Below are positions 60,992-64,000 of a stretch of 64,000 nt of DNA, one piece after another (positions within the stretch are counted from its first letter, which is position 1; each line of letters opens with the position of its first letter). The position numbers and the translations under genes are program-made. The DNA comes from Pedobacter psychrodurus (GTDB taxonomy: Bacteria > Bacteroidota > Bacteroidia > Sphingobacteriales > Sphingobacteriaceae): contig NZ_SJSO01000008.1 in assembly GCF_004331735.1 (NCBI RefSeq), positions 62,001-126,000 of the forward strand, written 5' to 3'. Under the pieces are notes generated by a model. It did no database searches, was not told the DNA's origin, and worked only from the letters and a program-made list of their open reading frames with translations.

Positions 60992-62374
60992 ATGCTGAAA
61001 ACAGACCCAAAGAAAATTACGTATTTACTGATAGCCATTCTCTGCTCCTTTTTGTTTGTTGGTGCTTGCACAAAAAATAAAAATACAGCTTATAGTCCTG
61101 ATTTATCCATTAAAAAAAACTTATCAGACATAGAACTATTAGATCTGGTTCAAAAACAAACCTTCCAATATTTTTGGGATGGTGCCGAACCAACATCCGG
61201 TGCAGGCAGGGAGCGTTTCCATGTGGATAATGTATATCCTGAAAATGATAAGAACACTGTGGCTACAGGAGCTACAGGATTTGGATTAATGGCTATTTTA
61301 AGTGGGATTGATAGAGGTTATGTAACGAAAAATGACGGATTAGACAGATTAAATAAAATACTGGATTTTTTAACTAAAGCAGATCGCTTTCATGGGGCTT
61401 GGCCGCATTGGATAAATGGTGAAACAGCTAAAGTACGTCCGTTTGGGCAAAAAGATAATGGAGGTGATCTTGTAGAAACTTCTTTTGTTGCGCAGGCTTT
61501 AATCTGCATCAACGAATATTATAAAAATGGAACCGAACCAGAAAAAGCATTGGCAAAAAAAGCAGATGAACTTTGGAAGGGTATCGATTTTAATTGGTAC
61601 CGTAACGGACAAAATGTATTGTACTGGCATTGGTCGCCAGAATACAAATGGGAAATGAACTTTCCTGTAAAAGGTTATAACGAATGTTTAATCATGTACG
61701 TAATGGCAGCTTCATCCCCTACACATGGTGTTCCTGCCGAGGTATACCACGAAGGTTGGGCCAGAAATGGTGAAATTAAAACCAATTTCAAATTTTACGG
61801 ACATTCTTTTTCACTTGATTATCAGGGTCAGAAAAATTCAGTAGGGCCATTATTCTGGGCACACTATTCCTATTTAGGCTTAAACCCGAAAGGCTTAAAA
61901 GACCGCTATGCAGATTATTGGGAAAACAATGTAAATCAAACATTGGCCATACACGATTACTGTGTAGCCAACCCAAAGAAATTTAAAGGCTATGGCGAAA
62001 ATAATTGGGGCTTAACGGCTAGTTATTCGGTAAAAGGTTATGCAGCACATAATCCTCAGGAAGATTTTGGTGTAATCTCTCCTACTGCTGCCATATCATC
62101 TATCCCATACACCCCAAAAGAATCGATGAAGGTAATCAGACACCTTTACGAAAACCTAGGCGATAAAGTGTGGGGCAAATATGGCTTTTATGATGCCTTT
62201 TCAGAGCAGGACAACTGGTATCCAAAAAGATATCTGGGGATCGACCAGGGACCAATAGTAGTAATGATCGAAAATTACCGTTCAGGGTTACTCTGGGAAC
62301 TATTTATGAGGAATAAAGATGTTCAGAGCGGGTTAAACAAATTAGGCTTCGATTATCCAGCTTTAAAAAAATAA
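60992..62374 (+). CDS. Glucoamylase-family (PF10091-type) glycoside hydrolase lipoprotein
   Basis: This 460-residue protein has a lipoprotein signal ending LFVGAC (Cys26). The catalytic part is an (alpha/alpha)6 barrel of the glucoamylase-like family, with QKQTFQYFWDGAEPTSGAGR, FGLMAILSGIDRGY, the SPEYKWEMNFPVKGYNE segment, DYQGQKNSVGPLFWAHYSY and GIDQGPIVVMIENYRSGLLW. This family includes GH144 endo-beta-1,2-glucanases of Chitinophaga and Parabacteroides, so a beta-glucan substrate is possible. It would act at the outer membrane or cell surface on material caught by SusD. The gene starts 65 bases after susD. Confidence 0.85.
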   Translation: MLKTDPKKITYLLIAILCSFLFVGACTKNKNTAYSPDLSIKKNLSDIELLDLVQKQTFQYFWDGAEPTSGAGRERFHVDNVYPENDKNTVATGATGFGLMAILSGIDRGYVTKNDGLDRLNKILDFLTKADRFHGAWPHWINGETAKVRPFGQKDNGGDLVETSFVAQALICINEYYKNGTEPEKALAKKADELWKGIDFNWYRNGQNVLYWHWSPEYKWEMNFPVKGYNECLIMYVMAASSPTHGVPAEVYHEGWARNGEIKTNFKFYGHSFSLDYQGQKNSVGPLFWAHYSYLGLNPKGLKDRYADYWENNVNQTLAIHDYCVANPKKFKGYGENNWGLTASYSVKGYAAHNPQEDFGVISPTAAISSIPYTPKESMKVIRHLYENLGDKVWGKYGFYDAFSEQDNWYPKRYLGIDQGPIVVMIENYRSGLLWELFMRNKDVQSGLNKLGFDYPALKK

Positions 62375-62375
62375 A

Positions 62376-64000
62376 ATGAGAAGGCTAATTACAATAATAT
62401 TTTTGGTCTGTACGGTTTCTGCATTGGCACAGAAACAAAAAACCTATTGCAACCCAATTAATGTTGATTATGGATATACACCCTTCGAATCTTTTACCGA
62501 ATGGGGTAAACACCGCGCAACTGCCGATCCGGTGATTGTAAATTATAAGGGAGATTTCTATCTTTTTAGTACGAACCAGTGGGGTTATTGGCATAGTGCT
62601 GATATGCTGAACTGGAAATTCCACGAAAGAAAATTTCTTCGCCCATGGAACAAAACAAAAGATGAATTATGTGCACCAGGCGTAGGCATTGTTGGCGATA
62701 CCATGGTGGTTTTTGGAAGTACCTATACTAAAAACTTTACGTTGTGGGGAAGTACCGACCCCAAAGGGAACAAATGGTTTCCACTGGTCGATTCCCTAGA
62801 AATTGGTGGCTGGGATCCGTCCTTTTTTACCGATGACGATGGCAAATTTTACATGTACAACGGAAGTAGCAATAACTACCCTATGTACGGCGTAGAATTA
62901 GATCGTAAAACTTTTCAGCCTAAAGGCACCCGCACACCAATGTATTTGCTTCAAAGCTGGCGATATGGCTGGCAGCGTTTTGGTGAATACATGGACGATA
63001 CTTTTCTCGATCCTTTTTCCGAAGGCGCATGGATGACCAAACACAATGGCAAATATTACTTTCAATATGGAGCACCGGGAACCGAATTTAGCGGTTACTC
63101 TGATGGAGTGGTGGTTGGAACCAAACCTTTATTTTACGATAGTCCGTCTACCCCACAATCTGACCCTTTAAGCTATAAAGGCGGTGGATTTTCGCGGGGT
63201 GCAGGGCATGGCGCAACGTTTCAGGATAACAGTAAAAATTACTGGCACATTTCTACCAGCATTATTTGTGTAAAAAATACCTGGGAGCGCAGAATGGGTA
63301 TCTGGCCAACTGGTTTTGATAAGAACGATGTGATGTGGACGAATACCGCCTTTGGCGATTACCCACTCTATTTACCTTCCGAAAGAAAAGAAGGTGCTCC
63401 GGCTGGCCCAGGCTGGATGCTCATCAACTATAAAAAACCAGTAACTGTTTCTTCTACATTAGGAAGCTTTAATGCAAACAATGCCGTTGATGAAAGTATT
63501 AAAACCTATTGGAGTGCCAAAACCGCAAATAATGGCGAATGGATCCAGACCGATCTGGGTAGCCTCGCAACAGTGAACGCCATCCAGATTAACTATGCCG
63601 ATCAGGATGCCGAATTTATAGGTAAACAGACCGGGATTTATCATCAGTACAAAGTTCTATCCTCAACCGATGGAAAAAAGTGGACTAGCCTGGTTGATAA
63701 AAGCCAGAACAAAACCGATGTTCCGCATGACTACATCGAACTCCAAAAGCCAGTTAAAACAAGATTCATCAAAATGGTAAACATCCACATGCCTACAGGG
63801 AAATTCGCTATTAGCGGCTTACGTGTTTTCGGTAATGGAAACGGAGAAAAACCAACAAAAGTTAAAAACTTGATTGTACTGAGAACAGAAAAAGATAAAC
63901 GCAGCGCTTACATCAAATGGGAACCCGTTGATAATGCATTTGCCTATAATCTTTACTATGGTACAGCGCCAGATAAGCTATACAACTGCATCATGATCCA
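62376..64000 (+). CDS. GH43-like glycosidase with CBM32-type domain (partial)
   Basis: The frame opens at ATG 62376, 1 base after the preceding stop, and runs to the end of the window, giving 541 codons without a stop. A signal peptide ends in SALAQ (about residue 19). The five-bladed propeller (about 25-345) has the three acids of GH43: Asp51 in TADPVIV, Asp147 in GGWDPSFF and Glu216 in SEGAWM. A discoidin/CBM32-like domain follows (about 355-485, with VDESIKTYWSAK and WIQTDLG), then the start of a fibronectin III domain (about 495-541). It should trim side chains of the glycan taken up by this locus; the specific linkage cannot be told. Confidence 0.85.
   Translation, partial: MRRLITIIFLVCTVSALAQKQKTYCNPINVDYGYTPFESFTEWGKHRATADPVIVNYKGDFYLFSTNQWGYWHSADMLNWKFHERKFLRPWNKTKDELCAPGVGIVGDTMVVFGSTYTKNFTLWGSTDPKGNKWFPLVDSLEIGGWDPSFFTDDDGKFYMYNGSSNNYPMYGVELDRKTFQPKGTRTPMYLLQSWRYGWQRFGEYMDDTFLDPFSEGAWMTKHNGKYYFQYGAPGTEFSGYSDGVVVGTKPLFYDSPSTPQSDPLSYKGGGFSRGAGHGATFQDNSKNYWHISTSIICVKNTWERRMGIWPTGFDKNDVMWTNTAFGDYPLYLPSERKEGAPAGPGWMLINYKKPVTVSSTLGSFNANNAVDESIKTYWSAKTANNGEWIQTDLGSLATVNAIQINYADQDAEFIGKQTGIYHQYKVLSSTDGKKWTSLVDKSQNKTDVPHDYIELQKPVKTRFIKMVNIHMPTGKFAISGLRVFGNGNGEKPTKVKNLIVLRTEKDKRSAYIKWEPVDNAFAYNLYYGTAPDKLYNCIMI

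Noticed and set aside
62385..62624. Minus-strand open frame inside the GH43-like gene
   Set aside because: The plus-strand frame is open to the window end and carries signal peptide and GH43 acids; the minus frame is a shadow.

Overview
The window looks like chromosomal DNA from a member of the Bacteroidota, most likely Sphingobacteriaceae (Pedobacter-like). The reasons are the AT-rich base composition, SusC/SusD genes, type IX secretion (T9SS) genes (porG, porT, a type-A sorting-domain protein), a split transketolase, DUF5686 and carboxypeptidase-regulatory-like domains, and at least fifteen exact copies of the Bacteroidota -7 promoter box (TAnnTTTG) upstream of genes. No rRNA, tRNA, CRISPR array, prophage or complete insertion sequence was seen. 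The organism assignment is inference; no marker such as 16S is present.

Layout. 1-2146: end of an outer-membrane barrel gene and a di-haem peroxidase. 2384-11285 (minus strand): an envelope cluster transcribed as hydrolase, CBS protein, nadK, porG, uppS, bamA, two skp/ompH genes, a terminator, then murI. 11469-17954: yqeY-like gene, SDR, porT and menG/ubiE, diverging from engB, a UbiA prenyltransferase and an M3 peptidase. 17955-18712: a long gene-free stretch packed with repeats and one structured element. 18713-28704: transporters (Bcr-type MFS, APC permease, Kup), a REP-associated transposase (RAYT) with a palindrome inside its own coding sequence, a 50-residue GldL-like membrane protein, a very small T9SS-sorted protein, FAH and M23 proteins, and Bcp. 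28762-35938: split transketolase, an ECF sigma operon, an aminotransferase and a two-component system. 36146-45258: lipoproteins, RluA, PanB, CarA, an ABC-2 exporter, a Fic protein and a secreted XAC2610-like protein. 45417-53023: a pheS operon with a degenerate Rieske-like lipoprotein and TetR, then kbl, a DUF5686 protein, trhO and a four-helix-bundle gene. 53164-64000: a polysaccharide utilisation locus (membrane propeller/HTH regulator, SusC, SusD, glucoamylase-family lipoprotein, GH43-like enzyme cut by the window end).

How the genes fit together. The envelope cluster joins lipid-carrier synthesis (uppS), barrel assembly (bamA), periplasmic chaperones (skp) and T9SS (porG); porT and the sorting-domain protein belong to the same export route. 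The last 11 kb form a glycan capture, import and degradation unit with its sensor.

The most interesting material is non-coding. Two diverged copies of one structured element lie at 18536-18685 (plus) and 42199-42333 (minus). A REP-like palindrome is built in frame into the RAYT gene. Locus-specific word repeats sit in intergenic spaces and sometimes bracket single genes or run into the ends of coding sequences. At least four genes have a -7 box only 3-5 bases from their ATG, which predicts leaderless mRNAs.
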